DNA of 64,000 nt from Stratiolaelaps scimitus (GCA_019614645.1 JABWDB010000013.1:3958501-4022500); one strand, 5' to 3'; shown: positions 22,407-34,545, numbered from the stretch's first letter. Made by a program: numbers and translations. Notes: generated by a model not told the origin, from the letters alone.

Positions 22407-22811
22407 TCACAATACGTAAGTGGCCAAGCAGGAGAATCCGCTAAAAGAAGGACTTGCAGCAACATATCCCAGTGTATGTCGAGCTAACTTCACGTACCTT
22501 GGCAGGGCCCCACATCTGCACTGGACGTTTCCGTCAACGACAACACTGACCCGGTACCGACAACAGTGCAGCGTAAAATGATGCCGGGTGACGCGCACAT
22601 CTCTCCCCTGAGCCCGTAAGCGCGTCCCTTCGAGAATCGAACACAGGCTGTCTTTGTCAGGTTCAGGAGCCCCGGTGATCCCGCAGATAGCTTTGGCCAG
22701 GAAGTGGCTCGATTGCTCTAGCCACCCTGGAAGAGCTCGCAGCCTACAACATACATATGCAACACGGAGGACTCCATCTAACTCGACAGGATCCTTCTTG
22801 GTGTTATCCAT
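22407..22811 (-). CDS. Candidate gene, 134 codons or with a 57-nt intron
   Basis: The minus-strand ATG at 22811-22809 sits in a perfect ACCATGG context and opens 134 codons to a TGA at 22409-22407. Codon bias is gene-like (about 61 percent purine-first, 34 percent RNY in the first two thirds). The peptide begins MDNTKKDPVELDGVLRVAYV and contains a cysteine-rich part, HHFTLHCCRYRVSVVVDGNV followed by QCRCG, which could bind metal or form disulfides. An excellent donor (CAAG then GTACGT, 22498/22497) and a CTTCTTTTAG acceptor 57 bases on allow an in-frame optional intron, giving about 115 residues. AATAAA signals lie downstream in the SINE tail. No family was recognised. It is one of the better coding candidates here. 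Confidence 0.4.
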   Translation of the reverse strand: MDNTKKDPVELDGVLRVAYVCCRLRALPGWLEQSSHFLAKAICGITGAPEPDKDSLCSILEGTRLRAQGRDVRVTRHHFTLHCCRYRVSVVVDGNVQCRCGALPRYVKLARHTLGYVAASPSFSGFSCLATYVL

Positions 22812-23740
22812 GGTATTAATTACATTGGAGACTGTTTCTTCAATTCTTTCATGAATAGTCTCTCACTTATGTCCTCCTGCCACCTACCTCTGTCGTTCGT
22901 TATCGCTTATTAGATCAGATAAACATAGCTTTCGTGAGTCCAATGTATTCCGATGATATGTCAGACACGGAATGTGCACAGTTTGTGTTCATAGCTGTTC
23001 GCACAAAAATGAACGCCGTTACAATCGCTCTCAGCCGTTTTGTGGATCCTTTCAATGCGACCGAGCCTAAATTCTTTATCAAGCCACTCCCACGTCACAC
23101 ATTAACTCTACGATTCATATATAGCGGTTTTGTGAGATTTCGTACGACCGGCCTCTTGCCGGCTGTATGGGAATTGCTTGTGGAGATCTTGAAACGATCT
23201 CATGCGGTTCTTCAACGACGTCTGACCGCTTCGCCCTCAGGTTTCCTATCCCCTATCCGTTCGGACAGTCCTCTGTAGATCCGTGTGATGGCCCTTGGGC
23301 GGTAGACGCATGGGATGAGCAATCCTGAATTATGGACAAGATGGTCTTCCATCTCCCATCGATATGCATGGTCCGACCGAACGGGCTGGCCAGCTGGCTG
23401 GCTCACCGCGCCCGGCTTCGCGGGCCACTCACTGCGCGTATGCCGTAGGCATCCACGACGCGCCTCTTCACCAGCGGGACCGCCTCTTGTAGGAGGCAGG
23501 GAGCTTCTTTTTTCTCAATAGCAGCCACCGCATAAAACAGTAGATCGATAGTGCCTGCGCAAAAGCACACCTCGGACTACAGCATACGCAGGAAGCACAA
23601 AACCAACCACTAGAAATACGCCGTAACAGTTTCTCTTGATCGGCTAAATTCGGAAACAGGATGGTCACAACGATCGTGCGATTATGGGCGGGGATTATGG
23701 GCGGTGGTTATGGGTTGCAATCCGCTTTCACTGATGCTTA

Positions 23741-24840
23741 ATGATCATCAATGTCCTTCCGATCGTATCAATTGATCGACTAGCTAGTGAACCTCATATA
23801 TGGCCTGTCCGACATATCGTCTATGGCGATCTCGCCCTATACGGACCAGCAGGCGATGGCCGTAGTGACTGCAGTGGTCTAACTCGTTCGAAATCGATGC
23901 TAATGCGGCTGTCAACTGTCAGCCGAGCGGCGTCTTCGTTCGTTTATGCTATGCAAGACGGATCATGCCGTACCACCTACGGTCCAAGCTTGATCCCCAG
24001 ACCTCTCGTACTGAACTACTGGCTGCTAGCTGCAGCTGCAGTAACAAAAACGATGGGACCTGATGACCTTACCAGCCAGGCCGCGTTGCGTCGTGCTATG
24101 ACATTTTCTGCTTGACCATTTCGTGTCATTGTCTATCCACATTTCACCGCGCGTGAACCCTGCGAGGGCATTGTAACGCGAATGGCTGTGGTTACCCAGC
24201 CAACGCAACGATATTAGTAACGAGCGGCGGAAATTGTCGGTAGAGGCACCTTACTGCCTTTTGGTGAGCGCAGATTTTGCCCGGCCCGTTCGCTTCCCCT
24301 ACTGCGGCAGCGGTGGCTGTACGAACAACGAACGCAGGGTTCGGTAGCGACCACACCTTAAACGTCATCGACTGCATGTACGAACTGGTCAGGGTTGCTG
24401 TTTTGGGACAGGGCGGTTTGACGGCAGAAAGAGGTGGGTCCCACTGGTGGGGCATCGCATGCCAAGAAGCCATGACTCTCTGCTGGCACGCTCGTCCTAC
24501 CTCGCTCGGTACAGCCAGGGCTAGCAAGCGAGGCGGGTGCATTGCTGCCTTGTACGACGAAGGGAGTCACGATGAGGGGGGGGACTGAAGCCAAATCTGG
24601 GGGCAATCCCCCGACCCCAATGGGAAGTGCGCTTGGCACCATGCTGGGTGAGATTAGGAGAGTCGACACTGAAGTCGAAATGGTTCCACCTACCTTGGCT
24701 GGCTGACGTATGAACGTGCAGCAGCTAACGAATCGTCCGTTTGGGCCTGTGAATCAATTCACGACACGGCAAAGTCGAGCGATACGACGACGCCTGGTCC
24801 TGCTGCTAAGGGGAACGGACCGCGTTTCTCAACAGCGTGA
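23741..24840 (+). pseudogene. Decayed 1.1-kb coding region, frame jumps, unknown gene
   Basis: Four plus-strand segments in two frames show coding character in turn: 23741-24115 (35 percent RNY; ends in TKTMGPDDLTSQAALRRAMT), 24268 to about 24470 (G-first near 46 percent; DHTLNVIDCMYELVRVAVLG), 24476-24706 (53 of 76 codons purine-first; GTMLGEIRRVDTEVEMVPP) and about 24686-24840 (ESIHDTAKSSDTTTPGPAAK). No splice sites fit the junctions, so small insertions or deletions in a once continuous ORF are the simplest explanation. The composition suggests a gag-like or other mobile-element protein, but no zinc knuckle, protease or polymerase motif is visible. The minus strand of the same stretch also has a long proline-rich frame, taken here as a shadow. 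Confidence 0.42.
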
Positions 24841-24899
24841 AGGGCGTAGTTCAACGTGCAGGGAAGAGGGCCGTAATTCGCCGTTAGGCTAAGTCCAGA

Positions 24900-27800
24900 C
24901 ACGCTACTAGCGTGGAATCACTGACCCGTGTCGTGTAGACTTGAGGATTGTGTCGATGTTTTAGATGGCCAAGCAGTGTACAGAAATCTCAATCAATAAA
25001 TCAGGTGTATGCGCATAGGAAAAAAATAAATTCGATACATTTCTTGCTTACCAGAGCTTACATGTGGTATCACTTGCCCCTTTAACAGGCGTAAATTTAA
25101 AGGTTAGTGCCTGGCCATGCAGACACATTTCGATGTAGTCACCCTCGATACGAAGAGAGGCTTCGAAGGGGGGTCCTTGTAGGGACTTTTTTCGACCTCT
25201 ACAAGTATCGCGAAATCGAAACAGACTATGTAGCAATGATTGACAATAAAGCCCATCCAAGGTTAAGGTATATTTAAATCGTATCAGAACGCGCTCACTA
25301 TGGTGTGGTCGTTCAACAACGTGAGTGAATATTTTCATCGGATAAAGCTTCTGGGACTCTATAACAGATTATAGGATCGTTGGGCTATTTTGTATATTGA
25401 AAAAACTCGGGTAGCCTTCGAACGTCTTTACATGTAGCGTTGCGCTGGTTGAGTTTCTTAGAACAGCCATGAATCGAAAAGGAGAGGAACATTGTTTAGT
25501 GCTGAAAATCAGCGTAGCATGATTCAACTTTGGATTCTTGAAGGAAATGCCCGAATTATTATAAATTCATCGAAAATCGGTGAATCGGAGGAAGTCCTTT
25601 CACTTCACGACATCTCACGAGCGAACGAGTCTCGACAACTATCGCAGCCCTTGAGCGAACTAAAGGTGGACTGTGACCTTTTTATCAGTCTATTCTTTTT
25701 TCGCGCATCGCATGTTACGAGGTAAAAATGGAAACATTGAAAATTATCAAGAATAATGCAAAATGGGTCTCCCACGAATTCATTCCGACGCAGATGGAAA
25801 CGCCTGTGTCATATTTGCAAGATCGCATAACTGCAAGCTATAGCACGAAATTATAAGCTTCCTATCAAGAAAAATTCAAAATCCAGTTTACAAGTCTCCA
25901 AGCAAGATAGGATTCGACAGAAAGGAGGACTTCAGATATGTATACTAAAATGTCATAGTTTTAGCTATTTTTGTTAGAAATGTATCAACTTTTTGGAAAA
26001 GCACTAAGTAGCTCCGAATGAGCTCATAAAATAACGTCGGCCTGTTCATACAGAATGATCCAAAAGTCACTAGATGTTATCCGCTCTTTATCGAAGCCTA
26101 CAACGAGTGCGTCGTGTACAAATCGCACTTTTACTTTTGGAAATCCTGTACCAGCTAAAAGGCAGGAAAAGGGTCAGTATGAGGCGAAAAATAGGCGATA
26201 ATGCCAGTGGAATAAGACAGAAAGTCCTACTCGAACACCGATGAATCATTGGTCCATCCTGTAGTTTTGCTTTCGACAACCGTCTAGATATCCGTTCAAC
26301 TTTTTGTTTGACGCTCGATTTTAATAAGTGTGACGTCACATTGAAAAATTTCCCTTTTTGAAATTCACAACAGGAGAACCTATACGTAAGATGGCTGCTA
26401 TGGCGAGCGCAAATTCTCCCTTTCCGACTATGTTCCGGAACGAGCCTTATACCGGGAGATATTTATCTTACGTGTCATTGGCCGGTGGCGACGCGGTGAT
26501 ACCTCGGCGGGGGTGGGGGTTACTATTTTGAGTTGGAGAAGGCTTTCCACACCTCCTGGCCAAGGGGGGTGAAACTGTGCTGAAGAACAAAAGAATGGCA
26601 GCTTTGGCTGATGTCGCCCGTCGATGAGCCACGACCTGTGTTTTAACGTCCTGTGAAAGACTACTACAGGGGTGTACAGCGCGGAACGGTGCTTCGAAAG
26701 CGGTAGGATGGTATGGAAAGCGTGTGGATCTGTGGAGGCATTGTATCTTTGAGAGACCAGGGAACTTTTAACGTCTCCTGCCACGTGCAGGCGTTGCAGA
26801 TTTCCCGCTTCGGCACAGCGGTGTGAAAAGCGCCAGTTGTGAAGTCATCCAAGATGACCGTTGACATTAGCTGAGCTATCGCTGATTATGTGAGGGCAAT
26901 GCGAGATGATTGTATGATACATTCTAGATTATTGGATCAAGTGATCTTCTGTTAAACGTTGAATTACAAATGGTAGATGTCTTTTGGACACCCGTATGAT
27001 CCTACTCACGTGCATGGTTGCTATAACGTGAATTCACGTGAAACTAACATGACCTATATTCGGTGGCGGAATGAATGGCCAGTCAACAAACTTCGACCTT
27101 AAACCTGTTTCGATACCGCCACCTCAACCTATGTCCTTAAGCGATAAGAATAACAGCGAAACAATGACTGCTAGTCATCTCATTCGTTGAACATGTTCGT
27201 GCTTGTTGAAGTAGAGTATAAGTAGAAATACGTGTTTCCGACAACCCACCGCGTCATGTGCCTCTCGTTCAAGCACATTTCTGCGTTAGATCTTCTTATG
27301 TGAAGCAATATTTCTCTCCTTCCACAAAACGGATTTTATGGGGTTAAAATGACCATGATGTATGTAGTAGGTAGGGTCAGGGAGGGGGACGGCCATTTTG
27401 ACCGACCACTTTTTTAGACTGCCGATATTTGCAATCATGTGGTGTTCCCGGGCGCAATACCGCTTCACCTACCACAGTTGCGAGATTCAATCAGATATAT
27501 AGCTTTATAAATATATGAACACTGCCGTGTAACACGGGTTAGTGATATACCACTATACCACCACGAACCCAGATCTGATTTAAAGCATAATATCAATGGC
27601 GGGCATAACAAAGGAGGATCGTGGCCGCGTGAATCCAGCAAACTGTGGAATGAATACAACACGAGGAACCCGCGAAGCCGACATGAAATATATGTGATGT
27701 TTTGTGGCTGTCCAGCTGTGTGAGGAGGCAAAAGCAGGATCCGAGTGAGAGAGACAGAGATAAAGTTGCGGTATTTCGCAGTCAGAGGCCGGATACGGCG

Positions 27801-28300
27801 TCTCCTCAAGATCGGCCTCGCTCAGACGATGGGAACTGTCTTTGGGGGTTTTCCATATCCCTCCGAAAGGCCCACTGCGACCGTGGCTCTGGTCCCCGTT
27901 CGGCCTCGCTTAGCGTCACTTTTGGGCAGGCGCAGATGAAAGCGTCTAGCCATGAAAGACCAAAGGAAAGAGAAAAACGGTGGGGGCGAGGAAAAGATGA
28001 TTCAAATGATACACACACACACACATGACTTCAACTTTCTTAGCACGCTCCCTTTAGAAGCGTCCTGTATCGGTGTACATTTGTGTCACTCCACCAAGCG
28101 TTGACGCTAGCGAAGATACAGGAGAATGTCGAAGGAGAGGAGGGCAAAGGAGGTAATAAAGAGAAAAGAAAAGGCTCGCTTGACGCAAACCCACAATTGC
28201 CTGCCTAAGCTGGACTCCGGCCAAGAGGACAAGAGCTTTCGTCCCTTGTGTGCGAGGGCTGTGCGTATCGAAGTCGTACGTCGCAGCTGAAAGCTGGAGA
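24900..28300. other. No supported gene
   Basis: Mostly AT-rich, with a GC-richer part near 26400-26600. Frames at 25338-25048 (minus) and 25492-25725 (plus) look protein-like by eye but show no codon bias. A CA microsatellite lies at 28011-28024. Confidence 0.4.
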
Positions 28301-28323
28301 CTAAAGAATAGGGGACTGGAGAC

Positions 28324-28560
28324 ATGACGGATAAATGCATAGCTATAGAGAGATTCCTGCAGAAATCGGCTACGCATCAGCCAGGCGAGAGCGAATATCA
28401 GGACGGTGAGGGGCGAAGATGTGCGTGGGTGTTTTTTAGAAGTTTACTGGCACGGCTGACGGTAAATGCATACAAGCAAAGGGAAACAGATGGCGGCTGT
28501 GCGGGGCAGGTTACTGACCCGGCCCCGGTTGGAAGGAGGGGGTCTAGCATCACAATCTAG
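28324..28560 (+). CDS. Candidate small ORF, unknown product
   Basis: An ATG at 28324 in a GACATGA context opens 78 codons to a TAG at 28558-28560. About two thirds of codons start with a purine, but the local DNA is purine-rich and G is not depleted at codon position 2, which weakens the case. The peptide starts MTDKCIAIERFLQKSATHQP and is polar, with no membrane segment or motif. No splice donor fits, so it would be a single-exon micro-gene or a chance frame. Confidence 0.2.
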   Translation: MTDKCIAIERFLQKSATHQPGESEYQDGEGRRCAWVFFRSLLARLTVNAYKQRETDGGCAGQVTDPAPVGRRGSSITI

Positions 28561-28599
28561 CAAAAATAATGTCGCTCATCTAGCTTTTCGCCCTATGGT

Positions 28600-31200
28600 G
28601 TGAAGAAAGATTCGTCGAAGAAATGGAATAAACAAGTGGTATCAAGCTACGGGGTCCTGCGCTCTATGTGTCACTATCTACGCGTGTAGAGTGCCAATTG
28701 TAGGATCGCAATCGTGAAAAGGAAGTCGTCACTTTTTTCTACAGTAAATATTCTCCTATTGCTAAAAACACCGTCATATGTTCAAAGTAAAGAAAGAGCG
28801 ACGCACAGAAGTGCTAGCATGTGACAGCGTTTGTTGGTTACTGGTGCTAATCGGGGTATAGGGCAAGCACTAGAGACAAAGGACTAGTTGGTGGCAATAG
28901 ACATAACTTGGCAACTATTCGTTGGGTAACCAGTAGTAATCGCTAGTAGCCTCGCCGGCTGGTCGCGAGCAGCCGTATCTGTGTATACATTTTTTGGCCA
29001 CAACCAACCATGCCAATTTATCACCACTGGTCATGGCACCCTAACTATATCGATGTAACTTTCAAGGTTTCAATCGCTAGTTAGTCGAGTAACCTCCGCA
29101 TAGCTTGATCAAAGATCGGTTAAGCTAAGGTCATCTTTCTGCTTTATTTATTAATCACCATATCGACGCCATTCGCTGATACTGCCACGAGAGACTTCAC
29201 CGCCTATATAATGGGTCTTCCTTGAATAGTGTTCACTCGTCCACTGTCTCCATTTAATATCTAATCCAGCCACAACCAGTTAGTTAGGAGATACTCTCGA
29301 GCACCGTTGTAAGCCTTATGGCGAAACATGCATCTAGGATTTCCTTCCAGGGTCCGTCTCGCCTCACGAGCTCAAAATATATATCAGCTGGGATGAGGTG
29401 CTATTTGCTTCACCTTATGAGCTATAAATTGAAAACAAATATTATAAATTTAAGAAAAAAAACTAGCAAAACCATGAAGATACACCATGCTCCCCATATA
29501 ACTCACCTCTTCACCACATAGATGAACTTGCTCCGATTCTTACGACAAGTTCAGCGCTCGGCATACGTCATTTACGTTCCAAACGTGGAAACGTGGGGTG
29601 GTCCGATTCGGAGGTTCAATTGAAATTTTCATCTTCTTTCTTACGACCGAAGCTTGGCCGAAAGCTTAGGGGGAGAAAACTGAGAGGCGTTCAGGGGAAG
29701 CGGACGCAATGAAAATAGATCGACTTTTTGGAATGTGGAATAGGTGCGTTGCGCTGCACGAGTGATAGCGCTGCCACTCTCGTATCGAGATGAACGGCGG
29801 AGGCCGAAGCGAAATTTCCCGTCATAGTCCACACAGCAGAGGCAGTAGAAGTGACCTATTTCCGCCATAGTTGTTGAAGATGAATATTATAATTCGGGAG
29901 GAATAAATAGAGATTCGGCCCGCATCGCCTACGAGCGGTCGTATTTGGCTGTCCTATTTTATAGTTGAACGGAGAAACGGATGTCGGATGAGCTGAAAAG
30001 ATCCAAGGAACTTTTCTGGTGATGGCTCCGTTTCGGAAGACCCTTGGCCTTTTGCCCTTTGAAATTCGGGCACATCACGATGGCAAAATACGAAGGTGTA
30101 CTTCGCCTGAAGCTGGTTTCTTTTTGTAAACAAACGAGATTCTCGCATCGAGCTTAAGCCGCTCGAGGGACGGCAAACCGAGATAACAATGCTGACCTTG
30201 ACCGAGGTCCCGTCTGTGAATAAAGAATGCTTGGTGAGGATTTTCCCTCAACGAAGCTTTGCAAGTTGCTCTACGGAAACTGTCACGAGACAGTTTGGAC
30301 CACTTTTTTTCTCGGTAATAATCTGCACTCGCAAACCATGAGCGTTCCTCTCCTGCCTATATATGCATGATATCGCCGTAGTGTGCGGGGTAAAAGCAAA
30401 TAATCATGCTCCGCTTGATGGATCAACAATGCCAATGCTGCTGCTCTTTTTGTTCTATTTCAACAAAACAGGTGCCTAACCTAACATAAACCAGCGAGAT
30501 CACTATTCTTTACCGACCAGAGCTTTGCTCCCTGATGGCGGCTCTTCGCGTGGACGTTTGCAGCAATATGCAGCCGACGAACCCAACTCTGTAGTATGTC
30601 ATTGCCGTACAGCCTCTTTTTCTCCGTCTCCCTGCCGTTATGAATATATTGAAACATAGCAATCGGCCCGCCCGCCCGCCCTCCTAGCTACCCCCTCTCC
30701 CTCCAACTAAGCCGGCAGTCGAAGGAATGAAGATTGGATTCCATTTTGCCTGCCGGGGAGTCGGGGGGCTGGTTTTTGGCAACATTGATTTTTGATTCGA
30801 CCACCCCACCTTGCGAGACCGCCGACGATACCGCCACCACCATCTTCTCCTGGTGCTGCCACTGCTACTCGTTGCAACCAACGGGCCCAGACGGATCACC
30901 AACCCACGTCTGAGATCTGTCACTTGTTCCGCCCGTTCCTATTTTTGTAACCGCCCTGCCCCAGTGTCGTTTTTCGATGTGACAAGCCAGTGAATCTGTG
31001 TACGCGCGTCGGTGTGTGTGTGTGTCTGTACAGGCCTGGCCTGCTGCTTGCGGCATGGTCATGGCCCCTGCCCGCCTGCCTTTCTACTTCTACAAAAACT
31101 GATTCGCCATAACTGCCTAAGGGATTCGAGGGGACACCACAGCCCCTCACCCCCACCCCACCCCCTTACCGGCCAAGTCTGCAGATCTCACCAGTACAGT
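28600..31200. other. No supported gene
   Basis: AT-rich to about 30 kb, then GC-richer. A minus-strand ATG at 29868 has a good AACTATGG context (MAEIGHFYCLCCVDYDGKF), but its frame meets no donor and has no codon bias. A GT microsatellite lies at about 31010-31026. Confidence 0.35.
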
Positions 31201-31726
31201 GTCCAGATTATGCCGTGATTTATGAATGAGGAGACTAGCTTGCATACAGACGGTGGACGGAGACTCGAAAGGCTCGAAAGCGATTGTGTGAAGGGGTCAG
31301 AGAAGTGGAGGCAATTGAGGGAGGGGACAGCGGCGAGGGTGGCTGCTCGTTCGTTCGTTCGTTCGGTAGAGAAATACGCGCGAGCGTCAGTTCATTGCAG
31401 AGCTTTGGTGTGAAATCGACTGTTGAACGCCGATCCGCCGCCCAGCTGGAGTCTCCTGGTGGCCTGCCGCCGCTTGCGTCTTTTCCTTTTCCACAGCTCG
31501 GCGTCGTCATTTCATCTTTTCCTTTGTGGAACTTAACCCCTGTGTCCCCCTTCTGTCTCTGATAGTTCCTATTCTCTTCATATACTCGGCGTCGGCTCCG
31601 CCCCCGAGCAGTTCTGCGGCTCCCTTACCTTCACGGCGTTCGTTCGTACTCCGTTCGTCACTCGGCGGGAACGCGCGCGTAGCGTTGCGCGATTCTTCGA
31701 AAGAAGAATCATGATGGTAGGTGGCG

Positions 31727-31743
31727 GTGGTGGTGGTGGTGGT
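31727..31743. repeat. (GGT)n trinucleotide repeat
   Basis: Five to six GGT units, with one GGC just before. Confidence 0.85.
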
Positions 31744-31775
31744 CGGTAGGTTGATGATTTATTACATTACGCTGA

Positions 31776-31925
31776 ATGACGCTCGAAGAAGAATACGACA
31801 GGGGAATAACGGAAATGGCGGCGGCGGCCGTCTCGTCCGCGAAGGAAGAGAATAGCGAAGGCCACGGCGGCTCGGAAACGTCGGATGTTCTTCAGACCGA
31901 TGAGAACGTTGCGGCGTTCGATATG
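31776..31925 (+). CDS. Candidate N-terminal exon (MTLEEEYDRGITEM)
   Basis: An ATG at 31776 directly follows an in-frame TGA and opens 50 codons. A second in-frame ATG at about 31815 has a strong GAAATGG context and begins MAAAAVSSAKEENSEGHGGS. Forty of 50 codons start with a purine, and G occupies about 55, 12 and 39 percent of codon positions 1, 2 and 3, the strongest coding bias in the window. The peptide is acidic and probably disordered, as many regulatory-protein N-termini are. The frame ends in TGA at 31926-31928. Possible explanations are a weak donor at 31924/31925, a real 50-residue product, or a small frame error, since the frame from 31928 stays open to the strong donor at 32132. 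Family unknown. Confidence 0.45.
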
Positions 31926-32139
31926 TGAAGAAATCGACGAGAGAGGCAGCAAGAGACGAAGAACAACTGCCGAAAGGATTCGCTTGCGCCGGTGAACAAA
32001 AGCTGCCACCGCCTCTGCCGCACCGCGTTCCGTTCGCGTTTTGCAACGTAATCGGTCGAGCGCAAGCGGTAGCCCACCGGACTGCGTGGGACATGTTTGA
32101 TCTATGGAGTTGGAGGCAAAGGGCACCTGAGGTGAGCCT

Positions 32140-33700
32140 AACCCACCGCTGCCGTAACAGTCACCCGTATACATGTATAACTATGTTGAACAAATCGTGT
32201 CTATTCATTCTCTCTCTCTCTCGTTCTCCCCTTCGCCCTTGATATCAAACGAGCACAACAAAGTACAAAGATTTTCACAAATACGCGTACACTCTCAAGC
32301 GACTGTACGGATCTACGTAGTTTCCCGAGTGGCTAAGAATGCTCCGAACTCCTGCAGAACATCCTGAAGCATCATTGTAAGCATACGTGCCACATATGGT
32401 GTCGCTCTGCTTAGGTAATAACACAGCTCAGTCTCGGTCTGCGGTGGAGGGGGAGCTAAGGGCTTAAATGGAGCTTTAATGGTTATAGACTTCGAACAGG
32501 TGCTTTGCAGGGATGGGAGAAACCGCTTTCAACCACTAGTTCGTCTCTCCCCGTGCCTCCCGCTAAGCAAGGAAAACTGCGATGGCTCCACTCGCTGATA
32601 AACCAGAGAGTTGTGGATTCCTGTCCTGATAGGGACGACTGGCCTGCGGGTGCTTGCTGAGTGAGGTCCAAACTCCTGTTACTGTCTTCCGGAACTCAAG
32701 GGAACGTACACCAGATCAGCAACTCCGAGGGACCAGGAACATCGAAGATGGGAACGGCGTATGGGGACCAGAGAGTTTGCGAAGCAAGGGGTTGTCCAAC
32801 GTACGCCTGGGGCGATGGCCACTTCTCAGAGTTTGATCCCGAATCTATGTCTTCGTTCTTTCTTGCCGACCCCTGAACGGCTTCTGGATTTGTTGCGGAA
32901 AAAGTGCTCCAGTTGCGGGTATGGCTTAGTGCTAACATGGAGACGTTGAAAAACGATGTTATGTATAATAACTCGATATCATAGACAAGAAACACTCGAT
33001 AGCTTCATCTGGTTTCGTATTCCGTAGATTAGCTTATTTCGTGACTATCTTAGATATCCGGCAGTGTATTTTACACAGGTAGTGGAGAAGAGGCTGGCGG
33101 AGATCAGGAAACGATGTTTGTATAACACTGTTGGGCTACACACCTTGTAGCCCAAGGTTTTCGTTTCCTTCATGTGCGGAAATGCTGGACTTCATCGTCG
33201 GGTCGGTGCGCCGGTAGTGGGTATTTCCCGGAAGGACAACCGGATGTGGCCAACGTGAGACGGCACGTAGCTTGGGTGATGACGGTATACAACTGTAGCC
33301 TACTACCGTGCTACATCTGACTGCTCGAGTTGCCGCTTACTCGACCTAAGCCTACAGGAAAAAGCTTACACAGTGAACTACACGTATGCTCATCTTCATG
33401 TTCCTCTTGTATTGTCAGTGCCGTTTTTCGAGCCTAAATCCTGCAATCTTACAGTCTTTGCTTCCAAAGTAGATGCCCGTCGAACCATATGAAAGAAAAT
33501 ATTCTTTTAACTGGCTGACCGCCAACCGAATCTGAGCAAGGGGACCCCAGCCGATTTTCCCATTTCAGGCATATGAAGCCTGTACCGACGGTGACAAACA
33601 CGCTAAGGCGTGTCATATCTTTACTCCGACTTACTCAAGACGTGCTGCCGAGGCATGGATTACAATTGTTCGGCGTTATCCCGTCATAATCTAAATCCTG
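32140..33700. other. No supported gene; one hairpin
   Basis: Mixed-composition DNA with a perfect 10-bp hairpin at 33131-33155. A minus-strand frame at 32995-32696 is open for 100 codons and has mild RNY bias (peptide SARKNEDIDSGSNSEKWPSP), but no good splice sites. Confidence 0.35.
33131..33155. repeat. Perfect 10-bp inverted repeat, 5-base loop
   Basis: TTGGGCTACA and TGTAGCCCAA flank the loop CACCT. Confidence 0.85.
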
Positions 33701-34427
33701 CGAGTTTATGAGGAAAAAAGAAAACTCTTTCGAAATGTCTTACAATCTCGCCCCTTTTTCTCGCACACCTTTTTCTTCGTTTTCTCCCAACCTAATTTTT
33801 GCCTTCAGACGTCTGAATGGACGGGGCAGACTTACCACGTTTGTACGCGAGGAACGGCGCGCCCATTCGCCGTGCTCACTGCTGCTACGACTGTGGGCGT
33901 CGAATCTGTTCCTAGCTTTATTTCGCGAAGAAGAAGCCGAACGAACGGGAAAGAGAAAAGAACAAATCCCGGCATTACGTTTACACTCTCCCGGACAGCG
34001 GGCAGCATTCGGACGCTCCTTCGGAATCCGCTCGCGACTCTCGGAAGCGACTGAAGCGGACCCGACTGGTGGCGCATGGTGGGTGTGAGCCCAGCGATTC
34101 TCTGTCCCGGAGCTTCGGCGGCGTTCCATTCGACTCCGAGGAAAACAGACCCCACCAAATCTCTTGGACGTGCGCGCTAGGTTTGTTGTTCATTGAAAAC
34201 GAACGTATTGGGCTGTCGTAAATACCTGCACAGGCGAGACGGGCCATCGCCTCGGTGCAAGCGGCGATGCCGAAAGCAAACGGGAGGCCCCGGTTCACCC
34301 CGGAGAGTTGCTTGTTTCGTTGGTTCATTCACTCACTAGCTGGCGGGCAGGCTGGCTGTTGTGGGCTCACGGGCTGCACGACGTCTGCTTTGCTAAGGGA
34401 ACGAAACATTGGGACGGGCTAGGGTTG

Positions 34428-34467
34428 ATGGACCTAGGCGGTGGCGGGAGCAGTACGAGCGAGGTCG
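34428..34467 (+). CDS. Candidate first coding exon (MDLGGGGSSTSEV)
   Basis: An ATG at 34428 with G at +4 opens 13 codons for MDLGGGGSSTSEV and then a strong donor, TCG followed by GTAAGT (34467/34468). Nearly all codons start with a purine. It lies at the end of a second GC-rich island (33.7-34.5 kb), as expected for a first exon. The -3 base is T, which weakens the start, and the frame is also open upstream to 34308. It is very short, so chance remains likely. Confidence 0.22.
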
Positions 34468-34545
34468 GTAAGTACATTTTCGGGAGTAGGTATTATTATT
34501 ATTACACCGGTGCCCATACGATGGGTGGCCATCTTCAGACAGACA

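Larger units (their letters stand above)
31200..32140 (+). promoter_or_regulatory. GC- and CpG-rich island, probable promoter and 5' exon
   Basis: Composition rises sharply, with many CG dinucleotides, a GTTC tetranucleotide run near 31344-31360, a GGT run at 31727-31743 and CT-rich segments. The best first-exon candidate in the window starts at 31776, and a consensus donor (GAG then GTGAGC) lies at 32132/32133. This fits a promoter plus first exon on the plus strand. Confidence 0.35.

Noticed and set aside
22934..23278. 114-codon plus-strand frame that reads like a protein
   Set aside because: RNY share is about 26 percent, as in random stop-free codons. No strong splice sites.
33708..34129. 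126-129-codon frames on both strands
   Set aside because: The plus frame shows no codon structure, and the minus frames are arginine-rich by-products of CG-rich DNA.
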